Source: Dokdonia sinensis
GTDB lineage: Bacteria > Bacteroidota > Bacteroidia > Flavobacteriales > Flavobacteriaceae
Direction: 5' to 3'
Assembly (NCBI RefSeq): GCF_003688895.1
Contig: NZ_REFV01000001.1
Coordinates: forward strand, 289,503 to 353,502
DNA: 64,000 nt
Shown here: positions 17,012 through 26,087 of the stretch, piece after piece
Layout of the letters: each line of letters starts with the position of its first letter
Numbering within the stretch: the first letter of the stretch is position 1
Translations under genes and position numbers: made by a program
The notes under the pieces: model-generated
The model's database searches: none
The model's input: the letters and a program-made list of their open reading frames with translations, nothing else
Told to the model about the DNA's origin: nothing

Positions 17012-17037
17012 TTATCAATCAATCTAAAAGCTATATT

Positions 17038-17760
17038 ATGAAAAAGCTAATCACATTAAGTATTATTCTCCTCACAGCAACTGCAATGAATGCACAATGG
17101 TGGGGAAAGGGAATTAAAGGAGACGGAAATATCACAACAATTACCCGTGACGTAGGGGATTACGATCAGATAAACGTAGGTGGATTTTTTGATGTAGAAT
17201 TAGTCTCTGGCACCGAAGGTAAAATTACTATCGAAGCAGACAGCAATCTTCTAGAATACATCATCACAGAAGTAGATGGAAATTCCCTGAAAATCAAAAC
17301 AGAGAATAACAAAAACTTAAAACCTAGCTCTCGTAGAGGTGTGAGAATCACGGTTCCTTTTAAAGACTTAGACGAAGTAACGCTTTCTGGTTCTGGAAGT
17401 ATTACGAGTAGAGCAATTATACAGGCAAATGATTTCAAAACTTCGGTTTCTGGTTCTGGAGACGTTGTTCTTGAAGTTGAGGCTAGCGATACTGAAGCAA
17501 AAGTGACAGGTTCTGGAGACCTCACACTCACAGGTAGTACGCGCGACTTTAAGGTTACCGTTACTGGATCTGGAGATATACACGCTGGTCGTTTTCAGGC
17601 AGATGATGTAGACGCAAAGGTCACAGGTTCCGGAGATATTTCAATGGTATGTAATAAGAAACTAATTGCGCGTGTGACTGGTTCTGGGGATATTGAGTAT
17701 TCTGGAAACCCAAGCAAGCAGGATACTAAGGTTTCTGGTTCAGGAACGATTTCGAACTAA
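17038..17760 (+). CDS. Head-GIN domain (DUF2807) exported protein
   Basis: A 240-residue protein with a signal peptide (residues 1-19, ending MNAQ). The head GIN domain begins with the typical VGDYDQINVGGFFDVELVSG. A beta-helix follows with the recurring phrase SGSG or TGSGD at about 20-residue steps (nine occurrences). The corresponding DNA repeats GGTTCTGGAGA-like blocks. No catalytic function is known. It is the last gene of the right ECF module and is followed by a terminator at 17786. Confidence 0.88.
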   Translation: MKKLITLSIILLTATAMNAQWWGKGIKGDGNITTITRDVGDYDQINVGGFFDVELVSGTEGKITIEADSNLLEYIITEVDGNSLKIKTENNKNLKPSSRRGVRITVPFKDLDEVTLSGSGSITSRAIIQANDFKTSVSGSGDVVLEVEASDTEAKVTGSGDLTLTGSTRDFKVTVTGSGDIHAGRFQADDVDAKVTGSGDISMVCNKKLIARVTGSGDIEYSGNPSKQDTKVSGSGTISN

Positions 17761-17785
17761 GTAATTCCGGACTATACTATAAATG

Positions 17786-17816
17786 AAACCATTCTCGTTG
17801 AGGATGGTTTTTTTTG
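17786..17816 (+). terminator. Rho-independent terminator after GIN-domain gene
   Basis: AAACCAT-TCTC / GAGG-ATGGTTT stem followed by T8. Confidence 0.85.
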
Positions 17817-17820
17817 CGCT

Positions 17821-17848
17821 CCTGCCTGCCGACAGGCAGGTTCGCGAA
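17821..17848. repeat. Inverted repeat CCTGCCTGCCGACAGGCAGG plus TTCGCGAA
   Basis: A 20-bp near-perfect inverted repeat is followed at once by TTCGCGAA, the inner 8 bp of the dispersed palindrome. It lies between the terminator and a low-complexity array, in non-coding DNA. Confidence 0.8.
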
Positions 17849-17861
17849 AATGGAATTCGAA

Positions 17862-17950
17862 CTTAAAGTTGAAGTTGAAGTTGAATAAAACGTAAAATCT
17901 CTTCCCACTTCCAACTCCCATCTCCCATCTCCCATCTCATATCTCCCTAC
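17862..17950. repeat. Low-complexity arrays (AGTTGA)n and (CCCATCT)n
   Basis: GTTGAAGTTGAAGTTGAA at 17869-17886 and, further right, CCCACTTCCAACTCCCATCT followed by two more CCCATCT units. The second is the complement of the G-rich style of array seen at 14485, so the two belong to one family. Confidence 0.85.
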
Positions 17951-18015
17951 TTTCACCAAAATTTTAAACTCAAAAACTGTTTCTTAGTAAAATCCAAAAC
18001 CCGCATCTTTGCACA

Positions 18016-19038
18016 ATGGAAATCGCAGTCGTCATATTAAACTGGAATGGAAAGGAATTGCTGGAGCGGTTTCTTCCAGATGTTGTAGAATTTAGTTCGC
18101 CCCTTGCGCAAGTGTATGTAGCAGATAATGCTTCGACGGATGATTCTGTTGCATACGTAGAAGACCGCTTTTGCAAAACCTGTGCTGAGCGAAGTCGAAG
18201 TAGCGTAATAATCATTCAAAATACTCGTAATGGTGGTTATGCAGGTGGTTACAACGAGGCTCTTAGAAATATCAAAGCAGATGTTTTTGTGCTATTAAAT
18301 AGTGATGTGCAAGTTACTAAAGGATGGCTCCAACCTGTTATTGAACTTTTCAAATCAGATGCAAATGTCGCTGCGGCACAACCCAAAATTAAAGACCTTA
18401 AACGGCCCACGCATTTTGAATATGCGGGAGCAGCGGGTGGCTTTTTAGATAGTTTGGGTTATCCATACTGTCGCGGTCGCATTTTTGTCCATTGCGAGCA
18501 AGATAATGGGCAATACGATGATACGATTGAGGTACAATGGGCCAGCGGTGCTTGTCTTTTTGTAAGATCGGACGTGTTTTGGGAGGTTGGTGGTCTGGAT
18601 GAGGATTACTTTGCCCATCAAGAGGAAATAGACCTTTGCTGGCGTATCAAAAATGCAGGGTACTCTGTAAAAGCTTGTGGAGCTAGTGAGGTTTTTCATT
18701 TAGGCGGAGCTACTCTTGCAACAGCAGACCCAAAAAAAAGCTTTTACAATTTTAGAAACAGTCTTTACTCATTAGTAAAAAATGTAAAAGGACTACGGAT
18801 ATTATTCATTCTTTTGATTAGACTTACACTCGACGGTATTGCGGCAATAAAATTTCTTCTGGAAGGAAAACCAAAACATTTTGCGGCCATTCTTAAGGCA
18901 CATTTTAGCTTTTACGCAAACCTTCCAAAGCTCATAAAAAAACGAAAACATTTGAGTAAAAGTGCGTCGTATGTGCATACCCTGTCAATTGTTAAATCCC
19001 ACTACCTGTCTGGTGTGAAACGCTATGACCAACTCTAA
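18016..19038 (+). CDS. Family 2 glycosyltransferase
   Basis: A 340-residue GT-A fold enzyme. The start MEIAVVILNWNGKELL, VADNASTDDS and FVLLNSDVQVTKGW (the acidic donor/metal site) are followed by QEEIDLCWRIKNAGY, all typical of rhamnosyl- or galactosyl-transferase-like GT2 proteins that build surface polysaccharide. Donor and acceptor are unknown. At residues ~55-65 the repeat-derived segment CKTCAERSRSS separates the DRF and VIIIQNTRNGGYAGGYN elements, longer than usual at this point. CATCTTTG ends 4 bp before the ATG, so if it is a -7 box the transcript would be almost leaderless. Confidence 0.9.
   Translation: MEIAVVILNWNGKELLERFLPDVVEFSSPLAQVYVADNASTDDSVAYVEDRFCKTCAERSRSSVIIIQNTRNGGYAGGYNEALRNIKADVFVLLNSDVQVTKGWLQPVIELFKSDANVAAAQPKIKDLKRPTHFEYAGAAGGFLDSLGYPYCRGRIFVHCEQDNGQYDDTIEVQWASGACLFVRSDVFWEVGGLDEDYFAHQEEIDLCWRIKNAGYSVKACGASEVFHLGGATLATADPKKSFYNFRNSLYSLVKNVKGLRILFILLIRLTLDGIAAIKFLLEGKPKHFAAILKAHFSFYANLPKLIKKRKHLSKSASYVHTLSIVKSHYLSGVKRYDQL
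18182..18202. repeat. Short coding repeat GCTGAGCGAAGTCGAAG, copy in GT2 gene
   Basis: GCTGAGCGAAGTCGAAG at 18184-18200, in frame as AERSRS. Confidence 0.85.
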
Positions 19039-19125
19039 AATTAAATGATAAAGTACTGTTAATTGCCCTTTTTAACATTTCTTGATTACATACATTTACG
19101 TACTAATTTGAAAATATAATAAACC

Positions 19126-19980
19126 ATGAAAAAAATATTGATCGTAGGTGCGAGCGCCCTTTTAATGCTCACTTCTTGTGTTTCTAAAAAAGAATATGCC
19201 GCCCTAGAAGCACGCCAAAAGGAGACGCAAGATATGCTTAACTCCGCTACCGTAAAATTGAATAGCTGTCTTACAGATAAATCTGCAGCAGAGGCAAGAG
19301 TAGAATCTCTTAGAGATCAGATCGCTTCTCTTAAGGAGAACAACCAGGCCTTAATTAATACACAAGGTAACTTGACAACACTTTCAACCAAAGGGGCAGA
19401 ATCTCTTGAAAAATCCCTCGAGTCACTACGTGAGAAAGATTTGCAAATCAAGACTATGCGTGATGCAATTACTCGTAAAGATAGTGTAACGTTAGCATTA
19501 GTAACCTCCCTTAAAGGTGCGCTAGGTGACCTTAATGATCAAGATATCGAGGTTAATGTTGAAAAAGGTGTCGTTTACGTTTCTATATCTGACAAATTAC
19601 TCTTTAAGAGTGGACAGTATAACGTAACTGATCAAGCAAAAGCGGTATTAGGTAAAGTTGCTACGGTGGTAAAAGCTAAGCCAGACATCGAGTTTATGGT
19701 AGAGGGTCACACAGATGACAGATCTATAAGCAACGCTGTTTTACAAGACAACTGGGATTTAAGTGTAAAACGTGCGACATCTGTAGTGCGTATACTTCAG
19801 AATGATTTTGGTGTTCCACCAGAGCGTATGGTTGCTGCAGGACGTAGTTCTTATATTCCTCTAGCGAGTAATGAAACTTCAGAAGGTCGCGCGAGAAATA
19901 GACGTACGAGAATTGTTGTACTACCTAAGCTAGATCAATTCTACAAAATGGTAGAAGATGGCATGAAAAAAGCAGAATAG
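19126..19980 (+). CDS. OmpA/MotB C-terminal domain lipoprotein
   Basis: A 284-residue protein with a lipoprotein signal (LLMLTSC, lipid-attached Cys18). Residues ~20-130 form a long helical, probably coiled-coil stretch (EARVESLRDQIASLKENNQAL). The OmpA_C peptidoglycan-binding domain follows: DKLLFKSGQYNV, FMVEGHTDDRS, NWDLSVKRATSVVRIL, AAGRSSYIPLASN and ARNRRTRIVVLPKL. It should link the outer membrane to peptidoglycan. It is monocistronic, with a terminator 50 bp after its stop. Confidence 0.92.
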   Translation: MKKILIVGASALLMLTSCVSKKEYAALEARQKETQDMLNSATVKLNSCLTDKSAAEARVESLRDQIASLKENNQALINTQGNLTTLSTKGAESLEKSLESLREKDLQIKTMRDAITRKDSVTLALVTSLKGALGDLNDQDIEVNVEKGVVYVSISDKLLFKSGQYNVTDQAKAVLGKVATVVKAKPDIEFMVEGHTDDRSISNAVLQDNWDLSVKRATSVVRILQNDFGVPPERMVAAGRSSYIPLASNETSEGRARNRRTRIVVLPKLDQFYKMVEDGMKKAE

Positions 19981-20030
19981 TAACTACTCTGCCTCCTCTA
20001 GATGTGCTTTTGAGCATATCAAAAATTACA

Positions 20031-20058
20031 AAACGTCCAGTTTTTACTGGGCGTTTTT
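20031..20058 (+). terminator. Rho-independent terminator after OmpA-type gene
   Basis: AAACGTCCAG / CTGGGCGTT stem with a TTTTTA loop, followed by T7. Confidence 0.88.
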
Positions 20059-20305
20059 TTATGCCAGCATTTAAAGGTTATTATTATAAGTTACTCCTCA
20101 TTGGGTATAGACTTACGTACTGAAAGTAAACTTTGCCCTCCGCAACATTAGATTCATAACATCGACAAAATACACTTCTAAACTTATTAATGTTAAAAAA
20201 AAGCGTCTTACATCGAATTTTAATGCATTTTAACCGATGAGAATGTATTTCGTCTTAAATTCAACTAACCAAATCATAAGATTAACCATTCAAAAAAGTA
20301 CCATT
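20059..20305. other. Spacer upstream of the LRR gene
   Basis: About 250 bp of AT-rich sequence. I see no gene. A TAAACTTTG at 20128-20136 resembles a -7 element with one extra base and no well-spaced TTG. An upstream in-frame ATG at 20237 was not taken as start because it would bury the signal peptide. Confidence 0.4.
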
Positions 20306-21073
20306 ATGACAAAAATTACTTCTTTGCTACTTTTAATACTACTTAATACCGTAGCGATAGCGCAAGTATCTACTCAAGAGAAACAAGCGCTACTGGATCT
20401 CCACAAAGCCACTAACGGTAATTCTTGGAATACGACTTGGAACCTAGATGCAGATATAGCTACTTGGGAAGGAATTACACTTTTTAGAGATAAAGTGATT
20501 GCAATACAACTTGTAGATAATAATTTATCAGGTAATCTTCCTGAGTCATTAGGTAACCTAGTACACCTTAAGTCGCTTAACCTTTACAAGAACAATATCT
20601 CTGGTAGACTTCCTGAGACCATCACAAAAATTAAAGGATTAAAAGTACTTAATGTCTCTTTTAACCAACTCACAGGTGAGCTTCCATCAGAACTGACTTC
20701 TATGGCAAATCTTGAATACATCGATTTATTCTTTAACCAACTAGAGGGAGCATTACCTCAGAATATTGGAAATCTTAAAAAATTGAGACGACTAAGTATT
20801 TATAGCAACAATTTTAGCGGTCAACTTCCAGCGTCTATCACAACACTAGAAGATCTAAGAGACCTCCAAGTAAGCAGTAATGATCTAAATGGTGAATTGC
20901 CACAGGGTCTAGAAGCACTCACTTCTCTAAAAAGGCTCAGTATTTTTGACAATAACTTTTCAGGAATTATTCCAGAAGGAATAAACAATATGAATCAACT
21001 TGAAGAACTTACTATGGCTTCAAATAATTTTAACGGAAATGTTTCTGGTGAAGCCGTAGCTGCAAACGATTAA
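20306..21073 (+). CDS. Exported leucine-rich-repeat protein
   Basis: A 255-residue protein starting at MTKITSLLLLILLNTVAIAQ (signal peptide, cleavage after IAQ). An N-terminal cap follows (EKQALLDLHKATNGNSWNTTWNL, typical of plant-type and bacterial LRR proteins), then about seven repeats of 24 residues with LxLxxNNLSGxLP. Such domains bind proteins or glycans at the surface. There is no T9SS sorting domain at the C-terminus, unlike many flavobacterial LRR proteins, so it may stay periplasmic or be released. A terminator follows at 21122. Confidence 0.87.
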   Translation: MTKITSLLLLILLNTVAIAQVSTQEKQALLDLHKATNGNSWNTTWNLDADIATWEGITLFRDKVIAIQLVDNNLSGNLPESLGNLVHLKSLNLYKNNISGRLPETITKIKGLKVLNVSFNQLTGELPSELTSMANLEYIDLFFNQLEGALPQNIGNLKKLRRLSIYSNNFSGQLPASITTLEDLRDLQVSSNDLNGELPQGLEALTSLKRLSIFDNNFSGIIPEGINNMNQLEELTMASNNFNGNVSGEAVAAND

Positions 21074-21121
21074 ATGATTTTACACTTGTTAAACCCCAAA
21101 TCACTCTAACAGGTAATTTGT

Positions 21122-21149
21122 AAAAACCTCCTCATCGGGAGGTTTTTTT
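21122..21149 (+). terminator. Rho-independent terminator after LRR gene
   Basis: AACCTCC / GGAGGTT stem with a short loop and T7. Confidence 0.88.
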
Positions 21150-21345
21150 ATTACGTTTATACTGATATATGACCATATATTTATCAGTTTTTCAGATACT
21201 TAACCATTCACCCTAAATTTGTTCTATCAAATTAAGATAGAGCGTAAGTAACAATCTACTTGAATTTAATTTGCAACAAAAACGTCCGGCTTTCACCCCT
21301 GAAACGTATCTATAATAGATAGACTTTTTTTGCCCAACAACCTAC
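21150..21345. other. Gap between two terminators, possible short transcript
   Basis: Non-coding. TAAATTTG at 21215-21222 matches the flavobacterial -7 consensus TAnnTTTG, but no TTG is found at -33. A short RNA ending at the hairpin at 21346 is possible but weakly supported. Confidence 0.3.
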
Positions 21346-21377
21346 AATAAAGCCTCCACTAGGGAGGCTTTATTACG
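21346..21377. terminator. Bidirectional hairpin terminator
   Basis: AATAAAGCCTCC (21346-21357) is perfectly complementary to GGAGGCTTTATT (21363-21374). The arms make it usable from both strands. It most likely ends the minus-strand Sua5/YciO transcript. Confidence 0.75.
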
Positions 21378-21458
21378 TTATTTTCATTTTGAGTTTTTTT
21401 ACACCCTAAAGATTAAATAAAATCTTAGAGTAGATAGAACTTAGCTGAATGAGGGGGG

Positions 21459-22076
21459 TTATATTTCTAAACCACCCTTACCTTCTCTTATAAGTTGTGG
21501 CTCGTCCCCAGTAAGATCAATTACGGTAGACGGGACGTTGTCACCATACCCACCATCTATGACAACATCTACAAGACTTTGCCATTTTTCAAAAATAAGT
21601 TCTGGGTCAGTCATATACTCTATCACCTCATCCTCATCATAAATAGAAGTTGAGATTATAGGATTGCCCAACTCCCTCACAATAGCGCGTGTAATAGCAT
21701 TATCCGGGACGCGAATTCCTACCTCTTTTTTCTTTTTAAACACCGAAGGAAGATTGTTGTTCCCAGGAAGTATAAAGGTGTAAGGACCAGGAAGCGCCCT
21801 CTTCAGGATTTTAAAAGTCTTCGTATCTATTTGCCTCACGTAGTCTGAGAGGTTACTTAAATCCTCACAAACAAAAGAAAAATTTGCCTTCTCAAGCTTC
21901 ACTCCTTTTATTTGAGCAACACGTTCTAACGCCTTATTATTTGTGATATCACAACCTAGCGCATATACTGTATCGCTCGGATATATCACAAGGCCGCCAT
22001 CTCTAATGATTTTGACGATTTTTTGGATCTCCTTAGGATTTGGATTTTCTTCGTAAAGTTTTATCAGTGTAGCCAT
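21459..22076 (-). CDS. Sua5/YciO/YrdC family protein
   Basis: A 205-residue protein with the YrdC fold: GLVIYPSDTVYALGCDI, RVAQIKGVKLEKANFSFVCED, RALPGPYTFILPGNN, EVGIRVPDNAITRAIV and PIISTSIY. Members make threonylcarbamoyl-adenylate for t6A tRNA modification (TsaC/Sua5). The segment KGVKLEKANFSF differs from the KxRP of classical TsaC and is closer to the YciO branch, whose in vivo role is less certain. It is the usual single-domain length, without the Sua5 C-terminal domain. Confidence 0.85.
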   Translation of the reverse strand: MATLIKLYEENPNPKEIQKIVKIIRDGGLVIYPSDTVYALGCDITNNKALERVAQIKGVKLEKANFSFVCEDLSNLSDYVRQIDTKTFKILKRALPGPYTFILPGNNNLPSVFKKKKEVGIRVPDNAITRAIVRELGNPIISTSIYDEDEVIEYMTDPELIFEKWQSLVDVVIDGGYGDNVPSTVIDLTGDEPQLIREGKGGLEI

Positions 22077-22107
22077 AAAAGGATATTATAAATAATGGTT
22101 ATTCATA

Positions 22108-22123
22108 CGCTTTCGCGAAAGCG
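22108..22123. repeat. Dispersed palindrome, copy 5 (intergenic)
   Basis: CGCTTTCGCGAAAGCG, 31 bp upstream of the Sua5/YciO start codon. Confidence 0.9.
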
Positions 22124-22168
22124 CAACCATCAAAATTTCATTTATTCAACTAAAGGTAATTTGGCTCC

Positions 22169-22384
22169 TTAAAAGTCTGCACGAGATACTTCACTTTCAA
22201 GTTTAAGGACGTTACCGCCATCTTCTTGCTCTATATACAGCGCTTTGTTACCTTCTTCCCCGTTACGGGTTACCTCATTACCATCTATAGTGCGGGTTAC
22301 TTTTTTAGTAAAAGTAGATTTCACTTTTCCGGTTGCGGTACCATTTCCCCATTCCCATTGCACTTTTGTTCCTTCTTTGATCAT
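22169..22384 (-). CDS. DUF2945 (TUDOR-like) small protein
   Basis: A 71-residue protein: MIKEGTKVQWEWGNGTATGKV, KKVTRTIDGNEVTRNG and ALYIEQEDGGNVLKLESEV. This is the complete DUF2945 family, also called hypervirulence-associated TUDOR-domain protein, a small SH3-like beta-barrel of unknown binding partner. Single gene; soluble and cytoplasmic by sequence. Confidence 0.88.
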   Translation of the reverse strand: MIKEGTKVQWEWGNGTATGKVKSTFTKKVTRTIDGNEVTRNGEEGNKALYIEQEDGGNVLKLESEVSRADF

Positions 22385-22487
22385 CGTTTTTCTTTTAAAA
22401 TTAAAAAAATAAAGAACTAAAACGTTCCTGAATAACGTATCATTAACATAATACTACATTTTTTCCGTTACTATAAAAAACTTTACT

Positions 22488-23435
22488 ATGCGCTTATTTA
22501 TAATTCCTATATGCCTGCTCCTACTTTTAAATGTTTCCATTACCTCTTGCAGTTCTTCAAATGATGATGCTTCAGAAATTGAAACTACGGATGATTCGGG
22601 AGACGGTGACGACTCTGGAACAACAGATGATTCTGGAATGACAGATGAAGACCTAGCTGCTGTATTTATGGAAGATGTTTCTTACGGAGCAAATGCCCAA
22701 CAGGTATATGATCTCTATTTACCAGAAGGAAGGTCTGCTTCAAAAACAAAGGTGATACTCCTCGTGCACGGTGGTGGCTGGACAGCTGGCGACAAGGCAG
22801 ATATGGCAGGTTTTGTAAGTTTAATACAAGAAACGTTTCCAGACCACGCTATTGTAAACCTTAATTACACACTAGCGGTTATTCCTAATATTCCAGCGTT
22901 TCCTAACCAATATAATGACTTACAAAGAGCCATAAACAAACTCATCGCCGAAAAGGACGAACTGGCTATTCTCCCGGAATTTGGAATGATAGGAACGAGT
23001 GCTGGAGCGCACTTGTCTATGATGTATGATTACACGTATGACGAAAATGATCAAATAAAATTTGTGGCAAATATCGTAGGACCTTCTGACTTTACAGATC
23101 CTTTTTATGCAGAAGATCCCAATTTTGAGCTGGCTTTACAGTTCTTTGTAGATCAAAGCGCCTACCCCGACGGAACAAATTACGCGGTTGTAAATAGTCC
23201 CGCGCGAGTAGTCACAAATACGAGTAGTCCTACACTACTTTTTTACGGCAATGAAGATCCACTCGTTCCTCTGACTAATGGGCAACGACTGGACACTGCG
23301 CTTAACAATGCAGACATTGAGCATTCTTTTACAGTTTATGATGGTGGCCACGGAGACGACTGGAGTCAGGCGAGTTACGCAGACCTTACAATAAAACTAA
23401 GTCAGTACATTAGGACGTATCTTCCTATTCAATAA
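22488..23435 (+). CDS. Alpha/beta-hydrolase lipoprotein (esterase/lipase type)
   Basis: A 315-residue protein with a lipoprotein signal ending SITSC (Cys21), an acidic Ser/Asp/Gly-rich linker (residues ~22-58), then an alpha/beta hydrolase. The oxyanion motif is HGGGW, the nucleophile elbow GTSAG, the acid FYGNEDPLVP and the histidine DGGHGDD. It most resembles carboxylesterase/BD-FAE-like hydrolases of the hormone-sensitive lipase group. It should act on an ester at the outer membrane or in the periplasm. The end overlaps the helicase gene by 11 bp, tail to tail. Confidence 0.87.
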   Translation: MRLFIIPICLLLLLNVSITSCSSSNDDASEIETTDDSGDGDDSGTTDDSGMTDEDLAAVFMEDVSYGANAQQVYDLYLPEGRSASKTKVILLVHGGGWTAGDKADMAGFVSLIQETFPDHAIVNLNYTLAVIPNIPAFPNQYNDLQRAINKLIAEKDELAILPEFGMIGTSAGAHLSMMYDYTYDENDQIKFVANIVGPSDFTDPFYAEDPNFELALQFFVDQSAYPDGTNYAVVNSPARVVTNTSSPTLLFYGNEDPLVPLTNGQRLDTALNNADIEHSFTVYDGGHGDDWSQASYADLTIKLSQYIRTYLPIQ

Positions 23436-25761
23436 TTTTAAGCTTTGCAAAGCGCAGTAATAACTTCTTGAGACCCCCGTTTTCAAAATTGATTTCGGCT
23501 TTTTGGTCTTGACCTTTTCCTTCAAGGCCAGCGACTATTCCTTTTCCAAAACGGATATGCTCCACAATCGTTCCCGCTTCCAGTTGTCCGGCAAGACTTG
23601 GCATAGGGGCATCACTTGATGTGGGTCTTATCTTACGGAGCTTGCGTAGTTGATCCGGTGTGGGCGTCCCTACTTTAGGAGGTGTTCCACTTACGGGTTT
23701 TTTGAGTCTAAGTTTACTCTTATCTATATCGCCAAAGATATCTGCATCGACTAGCGGTTTATAGCGATAGCTGTTCATCGGGGTTTGGTAATCCAGATAC
23801 TTGTCATCTATTTCTTCAATAAAACGGCTAGGTTCTGCATCTACCAGTTTTCCCCAGCGATATCGGGATTCCGTGTAGGTGAGATAGGCCTGCTTTTCCG
23901 CGCGGGTGAGTGCTACGTAGAAGAGACGGCGCTCTTCCTCTAGCTCACTACGGGTATTCATACTCATTGCACTTGGGAAAAGATCTTCCTCCATTCCTAC
24001 GATGTAGACAAATGGGAATTCTAAGCCTTTGGCTAGGTGAATGGTCATAAGGGCAACCCTATCTTCATCACCTTTATCGTTATCCATATCGGTTGCTAGG
24101 GCGACATCTTCAAGAAATTCGGCGAGAGAGCCCGTGGTATCTGCAAGTTGCTTTTGCTCTTCTACAAAGTCTCGCATACCATTAAGGAGCTCTTCAATAT
24201 TCTCAATGCGGGCTACTCCTTCTGGAGTGCCGTCTTTTTTAAGTTCTTGGAGAAGTCCAGTTTTTTTGGCGACGTGCTCTGCCACCTCAAAGGCATCACT
24301 TCCCTCATTCATAATCTGGAAGCTCTGGATCATCGTGACAAAATTCTTGATACGAGTTTGCGTCCCACGATTTATGTTCATAGATGCTCCTAGCTGATCT
24401 ATCTTTTGCATCACTTCAAAAATAGAGCGGTCGTAATGCTTTGCCGCGACAATTAGTTTATCTATAGTCGTTCCTCCAATTCCACGAGCTGGGTAGTTAA
24501 TGACACGTTTTAAGGCTTCTTCATCTTTTGGATTGATGAGCAATCTCAGATACCCAAGTACATCTTTAATCTCCTTGCGTTGATAAAACGAAAGTCCTCC
24601 ATAAATACGATACGGAATATCCCGCTTGCGCAAGGCATCTTCCATCGCACGGGATTGCGCGTTTGTACGATAAAGAATGGCAAAATCTCCATTCATCATC
24701 TGGTGGTTCATTCGGTTTTCAAAAATGCTGCTCGCCACATAACGTCCTTCTTCCCCATCTGTGGGTGAACGGTGTACGATAATCTGGCCGCCTTCAGGAT
24801 TATCTGTCCAGACCGTTTTATCGAGACGTGTTTTATTCTTTTCTATTACTGAGTTTGCCGCCTCTACGATATTCTTAGAAGATCTATAATTTTGTTCTAG
24901 ACGGTACAGCGCCACATTATCATAATCCTTTTGGAAATTGAGTATGTTATTAATGTTTGCCCCTCTAAAAGCATAAATACTCTGGGAATCGTCTCCTACT
25001 ACGCATATATTCTGGAATCTGTCAGAGAGCGCTTTTACAATCAGATACTGACTGTGGTTGGTATCCTGGTACTCATCTACAAGTATATACTGGAAGCGAT
25101 TTTGATATTTAGCCAGGACCTCTGGAAAACGATTTAAGAGCTCGTTCGTGCGCAGGAGCAGATCATCAAAATCCATTGCACCTGCCTTAAAACAACGGTC
25201 TACATATTCGGCATAAATCTCGCCCACGCGAGGACGCTTTGCCATTGCATCTGCCTCCATCAACTCTGGATTATTTGCATACGCTTTTACCGTAATTAAG
25301 CTATTCTTAAAGGAAGAAATCCTATTCTGGATTTGTTTGTATTTGTATACATCTTTATCCAGCTGCATTTCTTTTATAATAGCAGAAATAAGCCGCTGCG
25401 AATCTTGTGTATCGTATATCGTAAAGTTGGAAGGAAAACCCAGCTTATCTGCTTCAAAACGTAATATTTTTGCAAAAATCGAATGAAAGGTTCCCATCCA
25501 CAGGTTTTTTGCCTCGTTACTTCCCACGATACCCGCGATACGTTTCTTCATCTCCCGCGCCGCCTTATTTGTAAAGGTTAGGGCAAGAATATTAAATGCA
25601 TCTACACCCTGACTCATCAGGTAAGCAATGCGCATTGTGAGTACCCTCGTTTTTCCAGAACCCGCGCCAGCAATGACGATAAGGGCTCCATCTTTATGTA
25701 AAGTGGGCGCTCTTTGAGCCTCGTTAAGCCCCTCAATATATACTTCTAGTTTTGAATCCAT
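23425..25761 (-). CDS. UvrD/PcrA-type superfamily 1 DNA helicase
   Basis: A 778-residue 3'-5' helicase used in excision repair and in clearing replication intermediates. Motifs in order: Q-motif LNEAQRAPT, I AGAGSGKTRV, Ia ALTFTNKAA, II YILVDEYQDTNHSQY, III GDDSQSIYAFRGA, IV LEQNYRSS, V LMTIHLAKGLEFPFVYIVG and VI FYVALTRAEKQ. The C-terminal ~60 residues form the variable tail with a Tudor-like EHIRFGKGIVAGLEG end. I place the start at 25761 (MDSKLEVYIEGLN); an earlier ATG at 25806 adds 15 residues without known homology. Confidence 0.95.
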   Translation of the reverse strand: MDSKLEVYIEGLNEAQRAPTLHKDGALIVIAGAGSGKTRVLTMRIAYLMSQGVDAFNILALTFTNKAAREMKKRIAGIVGSNEAKNLWMGTFHSIFAKILRFEADKLGFPSNFTIYDTQDSQRLISAIIKEMQLDKDVYKYKQIQNRISSFKNSLITVKAYANNPELMEADAMAKRPRVGEIYAEYVDRCFKAGAMDFDDLLLRTNELLNRFPEVLAKYQNRFQYILVDEYQDTNHSQYLIVKALSDRFQNICVVGDDSQSIYAFRGANINNILNFQKDYDNVALYRLEQNYRSSKNIVEAANSVIEKNKTRLDKTVWTDNPEGGQIIVHRSPTDGEEGRYVASSIFENRMNHQMMNGDFAILYRTNAQSRAMEDALRKRDIPYRIYGGLSFYQRKEIKDVLGYLRLLINPKDEEALKRVINYPARGIGGTTIDKLIVAAKHYDRSIFEVMQKIDQLGASMNINRGTQTRIKNFVTMIQSFQIMNEGSDAFEVAEHVAKKTGLLQELKKDGTPEGVARIENIEELLNGMRDFVEEQKQLADTTGSLAEFLEDVALATDMDNDKGDEDRVALMTIHLAKGLEFPFVYIVGMEEDLFPSAMSMNTRSELEEERRLFYVALTRAEKQAYLTYTESRYRWGKLVDAEPSRFIEEIDDKYLDYQTPMNSYRYKPLVDADIFGDIDKSKLRLKKPVSGTPPKVGTPTPDQLRKLRKIRPTSSDAPMPSLAGQLEAGTIVEHIRFGKGIVAGLEGKGQDQKAEINFENGGLKKLLLRFAKLKIIE

Positions 25762-26087
25762 ACCAGGGTGTAAATTACGGTTTTGAAGTGGTATTTTAGA
25801 AGCCAAAAACGGTATTTTTAACCGCTTTTTTCAACAGTCAGATTCAGTATTAACTGAACAAGAATATGGAATTGAGTGTTTACGCTTTCGCGAAAGCCTA
25901 CTAAGCATAGTCCAAATTGCGTACTAAACGTAGTAGAAATAGCGCACCCTCATTAGTAACCAAAATGGAAAAATTTTAGGCTTAGTCAAAGCAACACTTC
26001 ACTCACCCAAAGGTGCGTATGGCTCATTATAAGTTTAAGAACGTGGATGGAAGCCCTAAGTTTATTGTGAACTAAAACATAACTATT
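25762..26087. other. 326-bp spacer with palindrome and an 18-codon open frame
   Basis: Holds a dispersed palindrome at 25884 and, at 26019-26075, an ATG-started open frame of 18 residues (MAHYKFKNVDGSPKFIVN) ending 12 bp before the next gene. I recognise nothing else. The tiny frame could be a leader peptide, a decayed gene end, or chance. Confidence 0.4.
25884..25897. repeat. Dispersed palindrome, copy 6 (intergenic)
   Basis: GCTTTCGCGAAAGC upstream of the helicase start. Confidence 0.9.

Noticed and set aside
15926-17760. Beta-repeat genes as tandem-duplicated copies of one gene
   Set aside because: The first protein repeats D-Y-G/S strands and the second repeats SGSG/TGSGD strands; their N-termini and repeats differ, so they are separate families.
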